Assembly (NCBI RefSeq): GCF_900156625.1
Contig: NZ_FTOB01000004.1
Coordinates: 310,001-374,000 of the forward strand
Origin: Zobellia uliginosa
GTDB lineage: Bacteria; Bacteroidota; Bacteroidia; Flavobacteriales; Flavobacteriaceae
Direction of reading: 5' to 3'
DNA: 64,000 bases
Position 1 is the stretch's first letter. Every line of letters begins with the position of its first letter. A program made the translations under genes and the position numbers. The notes below the pieces were generated by a model. That model made no database searches. It was not told the origin of the DNA and saw nothing but the letters and a program-made list of their open reading frames with translations. Shown in pieces: positions 34,293 through 42,921 of the stretch.

Positions 34293-35651
34293 ATGCAGAT
34301 TCATTTTATTGCAATTGGTGGTAGTGCCATGCACAATTTGGCTTTGGCCCTAGCACATAAAGGTGACGTGGTAACAGGAAGTGACGATGTCATTTTTGAG
34401 CCGTCCAAATCACGATTGAAAGCGAAGGGGCTCCTTCCTGAAAGTTTTGGCTGGTATCCAGAAAAGATCCATGGAAATTTAGACGCTGTAATTCTGGGGA
34501 TGCACGCAAAGGAAGATAACCCTGAATTGCTAAAGGCCCAAGAGTTGGGGATTAAAATATATTCCTACCCCGAATTTCTATACGAACATTCAAAAGACAA
34601 GACCCGGGTGGTTATCGGGGGCAGTCATGGAAAAACTACGATAACTTCAATGATTCTTCATGTACTCAACTATCACGATAGGGAAGTTGATTTTATGGTA
34701 GGGGCACAGTTGGAGGGTTTTGAACGGATGGTACATCTGACCGATAATAACGATTTTATGGTTTTGGAAGGAGACGAATACCTTTCTTCCCCCATAGACC
34801 GCAGGCCCAAATTTCATCTGTACAAACCGAATATTGCGCTTTTAAGTGGAATAGCTTGGGACCATATCAATGTTTTTCCCACTTTCGAAAACTACGTAGA
34901 GCAGTTCCGGATTTTTGTGGATAGCATTGTCAAAGGAGGAAGCATAACCTATAACGAGGAAGATCCCGAAGTTAAAAAGGTGGTCGAGGCTTCGGAAAAT
35001 GCCATCCGAAAATTACCTTATGCCACGCCCGAATATTCGATAGAAGATGGTACCACTTTTTTGGAGACGCCAGAAGGGCCAATGCCTATTGAAGTCTTTG
35101 GGAAGCACAACCTGAGCAACTTGGCAGGTGCCAAGTGGATCTGCCAGAACATGGGCGTAGATGAAGACGATTTCTATGAAGCCATTGCAACGTTTTCAGG
35201 AGCGTCAAAGCGCCTTGAGAAAATTGCGGAAGGAAAAACTTCCGTAACGTATAAAGATTTTGCACACTCACCAAGTAAAGTGGCTGCAACTACAAAAGCG
35301 GTAAAGGAGCAATATACGAACAGGAAACTAATTGCCTGTTTGGAATTGCATACGTATAGCAGTTTTAATCCAGAGTTTTTGAAGGAATACAAAGGGGCTT
35401 TGGATGCAGCCGACGAAGCGGTGATTTTCTATTTGCCAGAGTCCGTTGCCATTAAAAAACTAAAGGAAGTCACTCCCGAACAAATTTCGGAAGCTTTTGA
35501 GCGAAATGACCTTAAGATCTATACCAATGCGGTAGATTTTAAAGACTTTGTCTTTGGTCAAGATTACGACAACTCGGTATTGCTTTTAATGAGTTCGGGT
35601 AATTATGGGGGATTGGACCTAAACGAATTGAAAGGGAAGTTCACTTCGTAA
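34293..35651 (+). CDS. mpl: UDP-N-acetylmuramate:L-alanyl-gamma-D-glutamyl-meso-diaminopimelate ligase (Mpl-type Mur ligase)
   Basis: This is a Mur ligase of 452 residues. Mpl joins recycled murein tripeptide to UDP-MurNAc. The N-terminal domain opens with MQIHFIAIGGSAMHNLALAL, the ATP loop is GGSHGKTT (109-116), and the central domain carries MVLEGDEYLSSP and LLSGIAWDHINVFPTFENY. The SAMHNLA segment after the Gly motif resembles Mpl rather than MurC (which has GIGMS). The C-terminal ligand-binding domain has YKDFAHSPSKVAATTKAV, matching the DxxHxP pattern. MurC cannot be wholly excluded, but those differences favour Mpl. It stands alone between the T9SS operon and radC. Confidence 0.85.
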   Translation: MQIHFIAIGGSAMHNLALALAHKGDVVTGSDDVIFEPSKSRLKAKGLLPESFGWYPEKIHGNLDAVILGMHAKEDNPELLKAQELGIKIYSYPEFLYEHSKDKTRVVIGGSHGKTTITSMILHVLNYHDREVDFMVGAQLEGFERMVHLTDNNDFMVLEGDEYLSSPIDRRPKFHLYKPNIALLSGIAWDHINVFPTFENYVEQFRIFVDSIVKGGSITYNEEDPEVKKVVEASENAIRKLPYATPEYSIEDGTTFLETPEGPMPIEVFGKHNLSNLAGAKWICQNMGVDEDDFYEAIATFSGASKRLEKIAEGKTSVTYKDFAHSPSKVAATTKAVKEQYTNRKLIACLELHTYSSFNPEFLKEYKGALDAADEAVIFYLPESVAIKKLKEVTPEQISEAFERNDLKIYTNAVDFKDFVFGQDYDNSVLLLMSSGNYGGLDLNELKGKFTS

Positions 35652-35760
35652 CGGGAGTTTTGCTTGGGAGCGCGGTGTAAAGAAGCTCTTGCTTAGGTGA
35701 TTATATGTTTTGCGGGGTATAGGGCTCTTATAAGGAATTAGAGTTTATTATATTTATATC

Positions 35761-36459
35761 ATGCATGAAAAGCCAGTCTCGTTCTCGATCAAGCATTGGT
35801 CGGACGATGATAAACCACGTGAAAAATTGGTCCGTAAAGGAAGGTCGGTGTTATCCGACGCCGAACTGGTCGCTATTTTGATCGGCTCCGGCAGTAGGGA
35901 AGAAAGCGCCGTTGAGCTGGCCAAAAGAATTTTGGCTTCGGCGAACAACAATCTAAATGAACTGGGTAAACTATCCTTAAAACAACTGATGGCGTTCAAG
36001 GGTATTGGTGAGGCCAAGGCGGTAACCATAGCGGCAGCCTTGGAAATTGGCCGAAGAAGGCGGGGAGAAGAAGCCCGGAAAATCGATAAGATCAGTAGTA
36101 GTAGGGATGTTTTCCATTTATTGCACCCCCGAATCGGTGAGTTGCAGCATGAAGAATTTTGGATTCTCTACCTTAGTAACGCCAATAAGGTTTTGCATAG
36201 TGCGCAGTTGAGCAAGGGCGGTTTGACGGGTACTTTGGTAGATGTGAGGATCGTGATGCGCCAAGCTTTGGAGCAGGGAGCGGTCGGGTTGATATTATCG
36301 CATAACCACCCTTCGGGAACACTCAGGCCTAGCGAGGAAGACCGCAAGGTTACCCAGAAATTAAAAAAAGCGGCCGCGGCACTCGATATAAAAGTTTTAG
36401 ATCATTTGATAATTACCCAGAATGATTATTATAGTTTTGCCGATGAAGGTATTCTTTAG
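35761..36459 (+). CDS. radC: RadC family (UPF0758) JAMM-domain protein
   Basis: This is a 232-residue protein of the RadC/UPF0758 family. An N-terminal helix-hairpin-helix region (SLKQLMAFKGIGEAKAVTIA) precedes a JAB1/MPN-type domain with the JAMM metal motif H181-N-H183-PSGTLRPSEE-D194. Full-length copies such as this are common chromosomal genes of uncertain role; the old link to recombinational repair has been questioned. It starts about 110 bases after mpl with no recognised -7 element, and a deacetylase-like gene follows 74 bases downstream. There are no mobile-element neighbours, in contrast to many RadC copies in other bacteria. Confidence 0.93.
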   Translation: MHEKPVSFSIKHWSDDDKPREKLVRKGRSVLSDAELVAILIGSGSREESAVELAKRILASANNNLNELGKLSLKQLMAFKGIGEAKAVTIAAALEIGRRRRGEEARKIDKISSSRDVFHLLHPRIGELQHEEFWILYLSNANKVLHSAQLSKGGLTGTLVDVRIVMRQALEQGAVGLILSHNHPSGTLRPSEEDRKVTQKLKKAAAALDIKVLDHLIITQNDYYSFADEGIL

Positions 36460-36533
36460 GCCCTATTTGCCATTTGGAACCGAATCGGCCCTGATGGCCC
36501 AATAGCAGTTGAAATTTGAACTCTTAACCGATT

Positions 36534-37829
36534 ATGTTACTTATCTATACCCATAAGATCACACCGCGTTTCAGATATACCATGAAACAGGTATTTACCC
36601 GTATTTTGGGTATAGAGATTGTATTTACGACCAAAGTCGAAGATTTTATAAAGCATACGGGCCCCAAGATTACGTATACCAAACAGCCTTTGCAGAACGA
36701 ATTTTTCGTACGGAGCAACGACCTTCTCTTCGAACAAGGTATAAATGACCTGGATATTTCCGTGGCCGATTGGGACGGGGTTCCGTGTTTTTTTAAAGCA
36801 GGCGAGCGCAGCAATCTGCCCTTCGATATATTTTCGGCCAGTTTCTACCTGTTGAGCCGTTACGAAGAGTACTTGCCCCATGTAAAGGATGTGCATGAAA
36901 GGTTTCCTGTAAAAGACAGTCTTGCCTATAAACATAAATTTTTGAGGTCGCCGGTAGTCGATATATGGGCCTATCGATTGCTCGATGAATTAAAATCGCG
37001 GTTTCCTGATATGGAACGCAAGCCCGAAAAGTACAGATATGTATCGGCCATAGATGTAACCACGTCGCATTGCTTTGCCTATAGGGGCGTTGTACGCAGT
37101 CTTGCCGGTCTTGTCTATGACTTGGGCTCTTTGAAGTTTAAGCGGGTGGCACAGCGACTAAAAGTTTGGTTCGACCCAGAAAAGGATCCCTACGACAATT
37201 TTTCATTCCTTATCGATTTGCATAAAAAATATAGGGTAAAGGATATTTTCTTTTTTCAGTTTGCGGACTACTCCACTTACGATAAGAATGTTTCTCCCGA
37301 TAACAATAAATTCCGCTTTCTTATAAAGTCCATTGCAGATTATAGTAAGGTCGCCCTAGCGGCATCTTATAGCTCCTTTAACGATATCGATCTTTTGAAG
37401 AAAGAGAAGAAAAAGTTGACAGGTGTAATCAACAGGCCTATAAATTCGTCACGTTTGCGTTATAATCGCGTAGACCTGCCCCACACCTACAGGAACTTGG
37501 TAGAGGCGGAGTTTGTTGACGATTATACAATGGGCTATACCCACGAAATCGGTTTTCGGGCCAGTACGTGTACCCCATTCTATTTTTATGATATCAATTT
37601 GGAGGTACAACAGCCCATTCGCATACATTCGTTTGCCTTTCACGATTACGCTTTTGTCAACCAGAAGGATAGTCAGGCCATTATAGGGCAGATCCAGACG
37701 ATTTGTGATGAGGTCAAATCTGTTAACGGGGAGTTTGTGTCGGTTTTTTCCAATGAGCTCCTAGGGGGCGAGGAAAAAATGGACTGGAAAGACTTTTATG
37801 AAACCGTTTTAAAACTATGTCATGTTTAA
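36534..37829 (+). CDS. Polysaccharide deacetylase-like protein with DUF7033-type N-terminus, degenerate active site
   Basis: This 431-residue protein has no signal peptide. Its N-terminal half (MLLIYTHKITPRFRYTMKQV; DLPF-type segment NLPFDIFSASFYLLSRYEEY) is the region found before polysaccharide deacetylase domains in Bacteroidota (DUF7033). The second half looks like the deacetylase barrel (FLIDLHKKYRVKDIFFFQFA, GYTHEIGFRASTCTPFYFYD). The catalytic signature is weak: the first motif has one Asp (D174 in SAIDVTTSH) and the region where a His-containing GLHPSY-like motif is expected reads VALAASYSSFND (273-284) with no His. It may therefore be a non-catalytic or altered member. The following HAD gene overlaps its 3' end by 8 bases, so the two are translationally linked. 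Confidence 0.8.
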   Translation: MLLIYTHKITPRFRYTMKQVFTRILGIEIVFTTKVEDFIKHTGPKITYTKQPLQNEFFVRSNDLLFEQGINDLDISVADWDGVPCFFKAGERSNLPFDIFSASFYLLSRYEEYLPHVKDVHERFPVKDSLAYKHKFLRSPVVDIWAYRLLDELKSRFPDMERKPEKYRYVSAIDVTTSHCFAYRGVVRSLAGLVYDLGSLKFKRVAQRLKVWFDPEKDPYDNFSFLIDLHKKYRVKDIFFFQFADYSTYDKNVSPDNNKFRFLIKSIADYSKVALAASYSSFNDIDLLKKEKKKLTGVINRPINSSRLRYNRVDLPHTYRNLVEAEFVDDYTMGYTHEIGFRASTCTPFYFYDINLEVQQPIRIHSFAFHDYAFVNQKDSQAIIGQIQTICDEVKSVNGEFVSVFSNELLGGEEKMDWKDFYETVLKLCHV

Positions 37830-38511
37830 GAATGTAGTTACCGATGTTTTCTTCGATTTAGACCATACCCTTTGGGATTTTGAGAAGAATTCGGCCCTTA
37901 CTTTTGAAAAGATTTTTCAGGAAAACGCTATTGAGGTAGCGCTTCCCGATTTTCTAGAGGTCTACGTTCCGGCGAATTTTGCCTTTTGGAAACTTTATAG
38001 GGAAGAAAAAATAAGCAAGGAAGACTTGAGGTATCAGCGACTGAAATCGGTATTTGATGATTTGAAATATCCTGTTCCCGATGAAACCATAAACAAATTA
38101 TCCGATGAGTATATCCGCTACCTGTCGTCTTTCAATCATTTGTTTCCCAATGCAACCGAAATTTTAGACTATCTAAAGCCAAAGTATAAGCTCCATATTA
38201 TCACCAACGGTTTTCAAGAAGTTCAAGAGAAAAAACTCAAAAAATCAAATATATACGGCTACTTTAACCAGATTATAGATTCGGAAATGGCGGGTGTAAA
38301 AAAGCCCGATCCCTTTATTTTTGAATTGGCGTTGAGAAGGGCCGACACAAGGCCGGAAAACTCCTTGATGATAGGCGATAATCTAGAAGCCGATATATTG
38401 GGGGCACAGGCCGTAGGTTATCATGTGCTTCACTTTAACGCACATCAGGGCCCAAAACACGATTTTTGTGAAATCATTGACGATTTACACGAAATAAAAA
38501 CCTTTTTATAG
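37822..38511 (+). CDS. YjjG family noncanonical pyrimidine nucleotidase (HAD superfamily)
   Basis: This is a HAD phosphatase of 229 residues with the YjjG pattern. The first motif is D12-L-D14-HTLWDFEKNS, motif II HIITNGFQEVQEKKLKKSNI, motif III Lys in AGVKKPDPFIF, and motif IV LMIGDNLEADILGA. YjjG-type enzymes remove phosphate from (deoxy)nucleoside monophosphates, including damaged pyrimidines, and so clean the nucleotide pool. A helical cap lies at about residues 20-90. Its ATG lies inside the last codons of the upstream gene (8-base overlap). It is cytoplasmic. Confidence 0.9.
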   Translation: MFKNVVTDVFFDLDHTLWDFEKNSALTFEKIFQENAIEVALPDFLEVYVPANFAFWKLYREEKISKEDLRYQRLKSVFDDLKYPVPDETINKLSDEYIRYLSSFNHLFPNATEILDYLKPKYKLHIITNGFQEVQEKKLKKSNIYGYFNQIIDSEMAGVKKPDPFIFELALRRADTRPENSLMIGDNLEADILGAQAVGYHVLHFNAHQGPKHDFCEIIDDLHEIKTFL

Positions 38512-38567
38512 AGTTATATTAGGTAAGACCATAATTGCGCCAACTAAGGCCTGTGTTCGGTATTGCC

Positions 38568-39113
38568 ATGATAAAATTTATTAAAAATATTTTACTTTGC
38601 ACCTTCTCTTGTCTCACACTTTTGTCGTGTGTAGAGGATCAAGATTTTAACCAATATGACGAGATTGGGGTAACCCCGAACCTTGAAGCGAGTATTCTTT
38701 ATGTAGAGGCCCCTGAATCTTTGGTTAACGAAACGAATGGGGCGAACATCTTTTCGCGCAACTTTAATTTTGATGCCTTTAGTTCCGATGTTTTTGCAAA
38801 GCGGGTGCTAGATGGTACCATTACCTATATTGTCGAAAATACAACTAGTAAAGAGCTACAGGTTACTATAGAATTGCTTGATGCGGATGATAATGTTCTG
38901 GATACGGAAATAATTCCTGTAGACCCTACACCTTATAGCTTGCAACGCGATGTAGCATATGGAAGTTCGGGCCGCAGTATAGATATTATAAAGAATACGT
39001 CTAGTATACGCGTAACAGCTAATAATTTAGGGGACACCAGCAGCACTTCAAATGAACCCGAGCCAAAAATTATCTTAAAATCGAGCGGACAATTCAGAGT
39101 CGAAATAAAATGA
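38568..39113 (+). CDS. Predicted lipoprotein of unknown function, partner of DUF5723 protein
   Basis: I do not recognise the family by name. From the ATG at 38568 the protein has 181 residues, with a lipoprotein signal ending LTLLSC. The mature part is rich in acidic residues and beta-strand patterns (ASILYVEAPESLVNE, TITYIVENTTSKELQVTIEL, SSIRVTANNLGD) and looks like an immunoglobulin-like sandwich. Its stop overlaps the start of the following outer membrane gene by 4 bases (ATGA), so the two are coupled and the lipoprotein may sit on that barrel. An in-frame start 11 codons upstream is less likely because it would spoil the signal peptide. Confidence 0.75.
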   Translation: MIKFIKNILLCTFSCLTLLSCVEDQDFNQYDEIGVTPNLEASILYVEAPESLVNETNGANIFSRNFNFDAFSSDVFAKRVLDGTITYIVENTTSKELQVTIELLDADDNVLDTEIIPVDPTPYSLQRDVAYGSSGRSIDIIKNTSSIRVTANNLGDTSSTSNEPEPKIILKSSGQFRVEIK

Positions 39114-40540
39114 GAGCCCCAAAACTACTGTTTATAGTCCTTTTTTGGGTAGGCTTCGTCGCATACGGTCAGAACAAGCAGATTCTGTACGATTTTGTCG
39201 AGATTCCGCAGTCGGCCATGGTCAACCCTGGGGTCGATACCGATTTTCAATGGTATGCAGGCGTTCCATTATTGTCGGGATTGTCGCTTCAAGCAGGTTT
39301 GAGCGGTGTTTCCGTGAATGATATCTTTGCGAATGATGGATTGAACATTAATGATAAAATACGGGAGCGGGCCATTTACGGTATGAACCCTCGAGATGAG
39401 CTGAGCGGTACATTTCAAATAGAACTTTTAAGTTTGGGTTTCCGAGGAAAAAATCCCGATAACTTTTATACGGCCGGAATGTACATTGAAGGTGATGCCA
39501 TTGGGTATTGGTTTCAAGATTACGCCATATTGGCGTTTGAGGGAAATGCAGATAAACTGAACCAAGCTTTTGATTTGGGCCAGTTGAAGACAAGGGGCGA
39601 GTTAATGAACGTATTTCACCTTGGTTTGAACAAAAAAGTGGACAATGATCTTACGATTGGGGTGAGGGGTAAATTGTATTCCAGTATTTTCGATTTTAAC
39701 TCTACCAAGAACAAAGGTACTTTTGTTACCAAGGAAGGGGTCAACAATATATACTCCAGTACCGTGGAAGCCGATATGCAATTACGTACTTCAGGCCTTA
39801 ACGGCCTAAAGGATGCCGTTGACGAGGGAACCGTAGGAAGCACTGTCGCCAAAAGGGCACTTTTGGGAGGTAACCTTGGGGTAGGCCTTGATTTTGGCTT
39901 TACCTACCACCTGAACGATCAAACCGTTATTACCGCTAGCCTTTTGGATTTTGGACTTGTCTACCATTCAAAAGATATTAAAAACTACACCCTTAACGGA
40001 AAGGCCACTATTGAAGGTATAGGGATTATTTTACCCGATGCCGCCGCAGATCCCAATTCCGATTTTTGGCAGGACCTTGTGGATGACGTTGAGGATTTTG
40101 TGCCTTTTGAAGATAATGAAGATGCTTATATAGCCTTTAGGCCCACAAAATTGTACGGGTCTTTACGCTATAATTTTGGTGAGCGTGTTGATAACAGGGC
40201 CGATTGTGCCTGTGGTGTAAATGCTTCGAGCAACCGAGCGCGAGCCAAATATGCAAACAGTGTTGGAGGTCAGTTATATATTATAAATAGACCAAGAGGT
40301 CCGCAAATGGCCTTGACAGGTTTTTATCAAAGACGATTCGGTAATTTTATGGCCCTTAAAACCACCTATACGATAGATAAGTTCTCTTATTCGAATATTG
40401 GGTTAGGACTTTCCGTACAGGCAGGACCGGTAAATATTTATGCCATGGCCGATAATCTGTTGTCTTACGGCAATTTGGCAAATAGCCATTATGCTTCTTT
40501 TCAGTTAGGATTAAATATCATATCTTGGGGCAAGAAATGA
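39110..40540 (+). CDS. DUF5723 family outer membrane protein
   Basis: This 476-residue predicted outer membrane beta-barrel has a signal peptide (about 1-20, ending FVAYGQ). The opening VEIPQSAMVNPGVD is followed by GVPLLSGLSLQAGLSGVSVNDIF, matching the DUF5723 pattern of Bacteroidota. Many alternating strands follow (LTIGVRGKLYSSIFDFNS, GLDFGFTYHLNDQTVITASL, YNFGERVDN) and the C-terminus ends with a strand (YASFQLGLNIISWGKK). A short Cys pair (ADCACGV) lies in a loop near residue 365. The function is unknown; a coupled lipoprotein gene lies immediately upstream. Confidence 0.85.
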   Translation: MRAPKLLFIVLFWVGFVAYGQNKQILYDFVEIPQSAMVNPGVDTDFQWYAGVPLLSGLSLQAGLSGVSVNDIFANDGLNINDKIRERAIYGMNPRDELSGTFQIELLSLGFRGKNPDNFYTAGMYIEGDAIGYWFQDYAILAFEGNADKLNQAFDLGQLKTRGELMNVFHLGLNKKVDNDLTIGVRGKLYSSIFDFNSTKNKGTFVTKEGVNNIYSSTVEADMQLRTSGLNGLKDAVDEGTVGSTVAKRALLGGNLGVGLDFGFTYHLNDQTVITASLLDFGLVYHSKDIKNYTLNGKATIEGIGIILPDAAADPNSDFWQDLVDDVEDFVPFEDNEDAYIAFRPTKLYGSLRYNFGERVDNRADCACGVNASSNRARAKYANSVGGQLYIINRPRGPQMALTGFYQRRFGNFMALKTTYTIDKFSYSNIGLGLSVQAGPVNIYAMADNLLSYGNLANSHYASFQLGLNIISWGKK

Positions 40541-40624
40541 TATGGCGTAGCCGATAAATGAACAACTTCAAGGTTTGGCACGCTTTTTTCATCTTCCTGA
40601 TTACAAATATTAAAAACAACAATT

Positions 40625-41503
40625 GTGAAGTATATATTCCTAACCTGTTTTTTCATGGTAAGTCTCATCGGTATGGCCCAAGACCAGTTGAACGATTATA
40701 AGTATATCATCGTTCCGAAAAAATTCGATGGCTTTAAAAAAGAGAACCAATATCAGACCAGTACCCTTGTAAAATTTCTGTTTACCGAAAAAGGGTTTCA
40801 AGCTGTTTATGAAGATGAACTGCCCAGCGAACTGAACAACAATAGATGTTTGGGCCTAGTGGCAAACCTTATAGACGATTCATCGATGTTCACGACCAAG
40901 GCGGGAGTGGTTTTGGAGAATTGCAAGGGGCAAGAGGTATTTACTACCGCCATAGGTAAAAGCAAGGAGAAAGATTACAAGCTGGCCTATGGCCAGGCCT
41001 TGAGAAACGCTTTCAAATCTTTTGATACCGTGAATTATAGCTACAATGGAAAGGCCGATACATCTGAGCCTGTTCGAGTAAGCTTTAAGGATGATGTCAA
41101 GCAGGTTGGGGAGAAGGCGCCTTACGAATCAAAGAACAGGCAGCCCATGGTGGAGCAAGTGGCCACTAAGGAAACTCAGAGCTATAAGGACAATAGACCA
41201 CAACCTTCCAATTATAAATCAGTACAATCGTCACAGACCGTAGCGGCTGCACCAAGTGTCGTTATCAACGCGTCGAAATCGGATAAAGGCACTCTTTACG
41301 CACAGGAAATCCCCAACGGGTTTCAATTGGTGGACAGTACCCCTAAAATTCAGTTGAAGATATTTAAGACTTCCTTGCCCAACTACTTTTTGGCCGAAGG
41401 CGATGAGGAAAACGGCGTGGTATTCCAGCAAGGCGGAAAATGGTATTTTGAGCAATACGTCGACGGAAAGCTTAAGACGGAAGAATTGGCCATAAAGTTC
41501 TAG
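40625..41503 (+). CDS. Secreted protein of unknown function
   Basis: I do not recognise this gene. The 292-residue protein starts at a GTG (40625), chosen because it directly yields a signal peptide (KYIFLTCFFMVSLIGMAQ). The first half has mixed alpha/beta character (DYKYIIVPKKFDGFKKENQYQ, GLVANLIDDSSMFTTKAG, TTAIGKSKEKDYKLAYGQAL). The middle (about 150-215) is a low-complexity Gln/Ser/Lys-rich linker. A C-terminal beta-rich domain (QEIPNGFQLVDSTPKIQLKI, FQQGGKWYFEQYVDGKL) closes the protein. This resembles envelope proteins found near DUF5723 genes, but no reaction can be assigned. Its stop overlaps the convergent rarA stop by 4 bases (CTAG). Confidence 0.75.
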   Translation: MKYIFLTCFFMVSLIGMAQDQLNDYKYIIVPKKFDGFKKENQYQTSTLVKFLFTEKGFQAVYEDELPSELNNNRCLGLVANLIDDSSMFTTKAGVVLENCKGQEVFTTAIGKSKEKDYKLAYGQALRNAFKSFDTVNYSYNGKADTSEPVRVSFKDDVKQVGEKAPYESKNRQPMVEQVATKETQSYKDNRPQPSNYKSVQSSQTVAAAPSVVINASKSDKGTLYAQEIPNGFQLVDSTPKIQLKIFKTSLPNYFLAEGDEENGVVFQQGGKWYFEQYVDGKLKTEELAIKF

Positions 41504-42777
41504 TGGTCGTATTTACCCTTCCATCTATTTTTTAAAAATTCTTTAATGGCATTCTCTCGCGAATTGTTTCCGGGCTCGTAAAAGGGAGTCCCTGATAGTT
41601 CCTCGGGAAGAAATTCGGCTTCTACAAAATTGTTCTCATAATCATGTGCATAGCGGTATTCGGCACCGTACCCCAAATCTTTCATTAGTTTGGTGGGGGC
41701 GTTGCGCAAAGGTAGGGGCACGGAAAGATCTCCGGTTTCCCTCACTTTTTGTTGTGCCTTTTTGATGGCCATATAACTGGCGTTGCTCTTAGGGGATGTG
41801 GCCAAGTAAACAGCACACTGGCTCAAAATAATGCTAGCTTCCGGATACCCAATGGTGGTAACGGCCTGGAAAGCATTGTTGGCTATGACCAAGGCTGTAG
41901 GGTTGGCAAGACCGATATCTTCAGAGGCCGAAATAAGAAGTCTTCGGGCAATGAATTTTACATCTTCGCCACCTTCGATCATTCTGGCGAGCCAATAAAC
42001 GGCACCATTGGGGTCGCTCCCTCGAATTGATTTGATAAAGGCGGAGATAATATCGTAATGTTGTTCGCCGGTTTTATCGTAAAGTACCGTATTCTTTTGC
42101 ACTTTGCTCATTACCAGCTCGTCGGTGATCTGAACGCTATCTCCCGCCTCGGAATTGACGACCAATTCGAAAATATTTAGCAATTTTCTTCCGTCACCGC
42201 CCGATAGCCGCATAAGGGCTTCGGTTTCTTTGAGCTCTATATTTTTTGATTTTAGATATTTATCTTGCTGTATGGCCCTTTTAAGAAGGTTCTCTAGGTC
42301 ATCTTTTCCAAAAGGGTTCAATACATATACCTGACAACGCGATAGGAGGGCGGGAATCACTTCAAAACTCGGATTTTCTGTTGTGGCCCCTACTAAGGTA
42401 ACCCAGCCCTTTTCAACAGCGGCCAAAAGCGAATCTTGTTGCGATTTGCTAAAACGATGGATCTCATCAATGAACAAAATAGGGTTCTTGGAAGTAAAAA
42501 GTCCCCCACTTTGTTTGGCCTTATCGATTACTTCTCGAATATCCTTGACGCCACTATTGATGGCACTAAGCACGTAAAACGGACGTTGGCTTTCGTTGGC
42601 GATAATGTTGGCCAAGGTAGTTTTGCCCGTACCGGGAGGCCCCCAAAGAATGAGGGAAGGTATAATGCCCCTTTTTATTTGGTTCGTTAATGAGCCGTCC
42701 TTACCAATCAAATGGTGTTGGCTGATGTAGTCATCTAGGGTTTTGGGGCGAATGCGTTCGGCTAAAGGTTCGTTCAT
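41500..42777 (-). CDS. rarA: Replication-associated recombination protein A (RarA/MgsA AAA+ ATPase)
   Basis: This is a clamp-loader-like AAA+ ATPase of 425 residues acting at stalled replication forks. Walker A is GPPGTGKT (46-53), Walker B ILFIDEIHRFSKSQQDSL, sensor 1 LVGATTENPSFEV, and the Arg finger segment SRCQVYVLNPF. The C-terminal domain has the GGEDVKFIARRLLISASEDIG signature of RarA/WRNIP1. The start gives the usual PLAERIRPKTLDDYISQHHL. A -7 element sits 4 bases before the ATG, so its mRNA may be leaderless. The 3' end overlaps the upstream convergent gene by 4 bases. Confidence 0.96.
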   Translation of the reverse strand: MNEPLAERIRPKTLDDYISQHHLIGKDGSLTNQIKRGIIPSLILWGPPGTGKTTLANIIANESQRPFYVLSAINSGVKDIREVIDKAKQSGGLFTSKNPILFIDEIHRFSKSQQDSLLAAVEKGWVTLVGATTENPSFEVIPALLSRCQVYVLNPFGKDDLENLLKRAIQQDKYLKSKNIELKETEALMRLSGGDGRKLLNIFELVVNSEAGDSVQITDELVMSKVQKNTVLYDKTGEQHYDIISAFIKSIRGSDPNGAVYWLARMIEGGEDVKFIARRLLISASEDIGLANPTALVIANNAFQAVTTIGYPEASIILSQCAVYLATSPKSNASYMAIKKAQQKVRETGDLSVPLPLRNAPTKLMKDLGYGAEYRYAHDYENNFVEAEFLPEELSGTPFYEPGNNSRENAIKEFLKNRWKGKYDH

Positions 42778-42781
42778 GGTG

Positions 42782-42789
42782 CAAAAATA
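42782..42789 (-). promoter_or_regulatory. Promoter -7 element (TATTTTTG) abutting the rarA start codon
   Basis: The - strand reads TATTTTTG-CACC-ATG, a match to TAnnTTTG only 4 bases from the start codon. Initiation 5-7 bases downstream would fall at the ATG itself. No -33 TTG is evident at 17-23 bases. Confidence 0.42.
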
Positions 42790-42921
42790 TAATAAAGTTG
42801 GCAGAAGGTGGTTTCATATAGCAGAGGAAACACGCTTTTTCAAAAGAGATATGAAGCTTGTTGGGTACTGACGATTTAGCAGTTTGCGAAGAGTTGGCCA
42901 ACTTATTGTTAATTTTAAGGT

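Noticed and set aside
35761-36459. radC as a sign of an integrated mobile element
   Set aside because: The gene is full length among housekeeping genes, with no integrase, toxin or repeats nearby.
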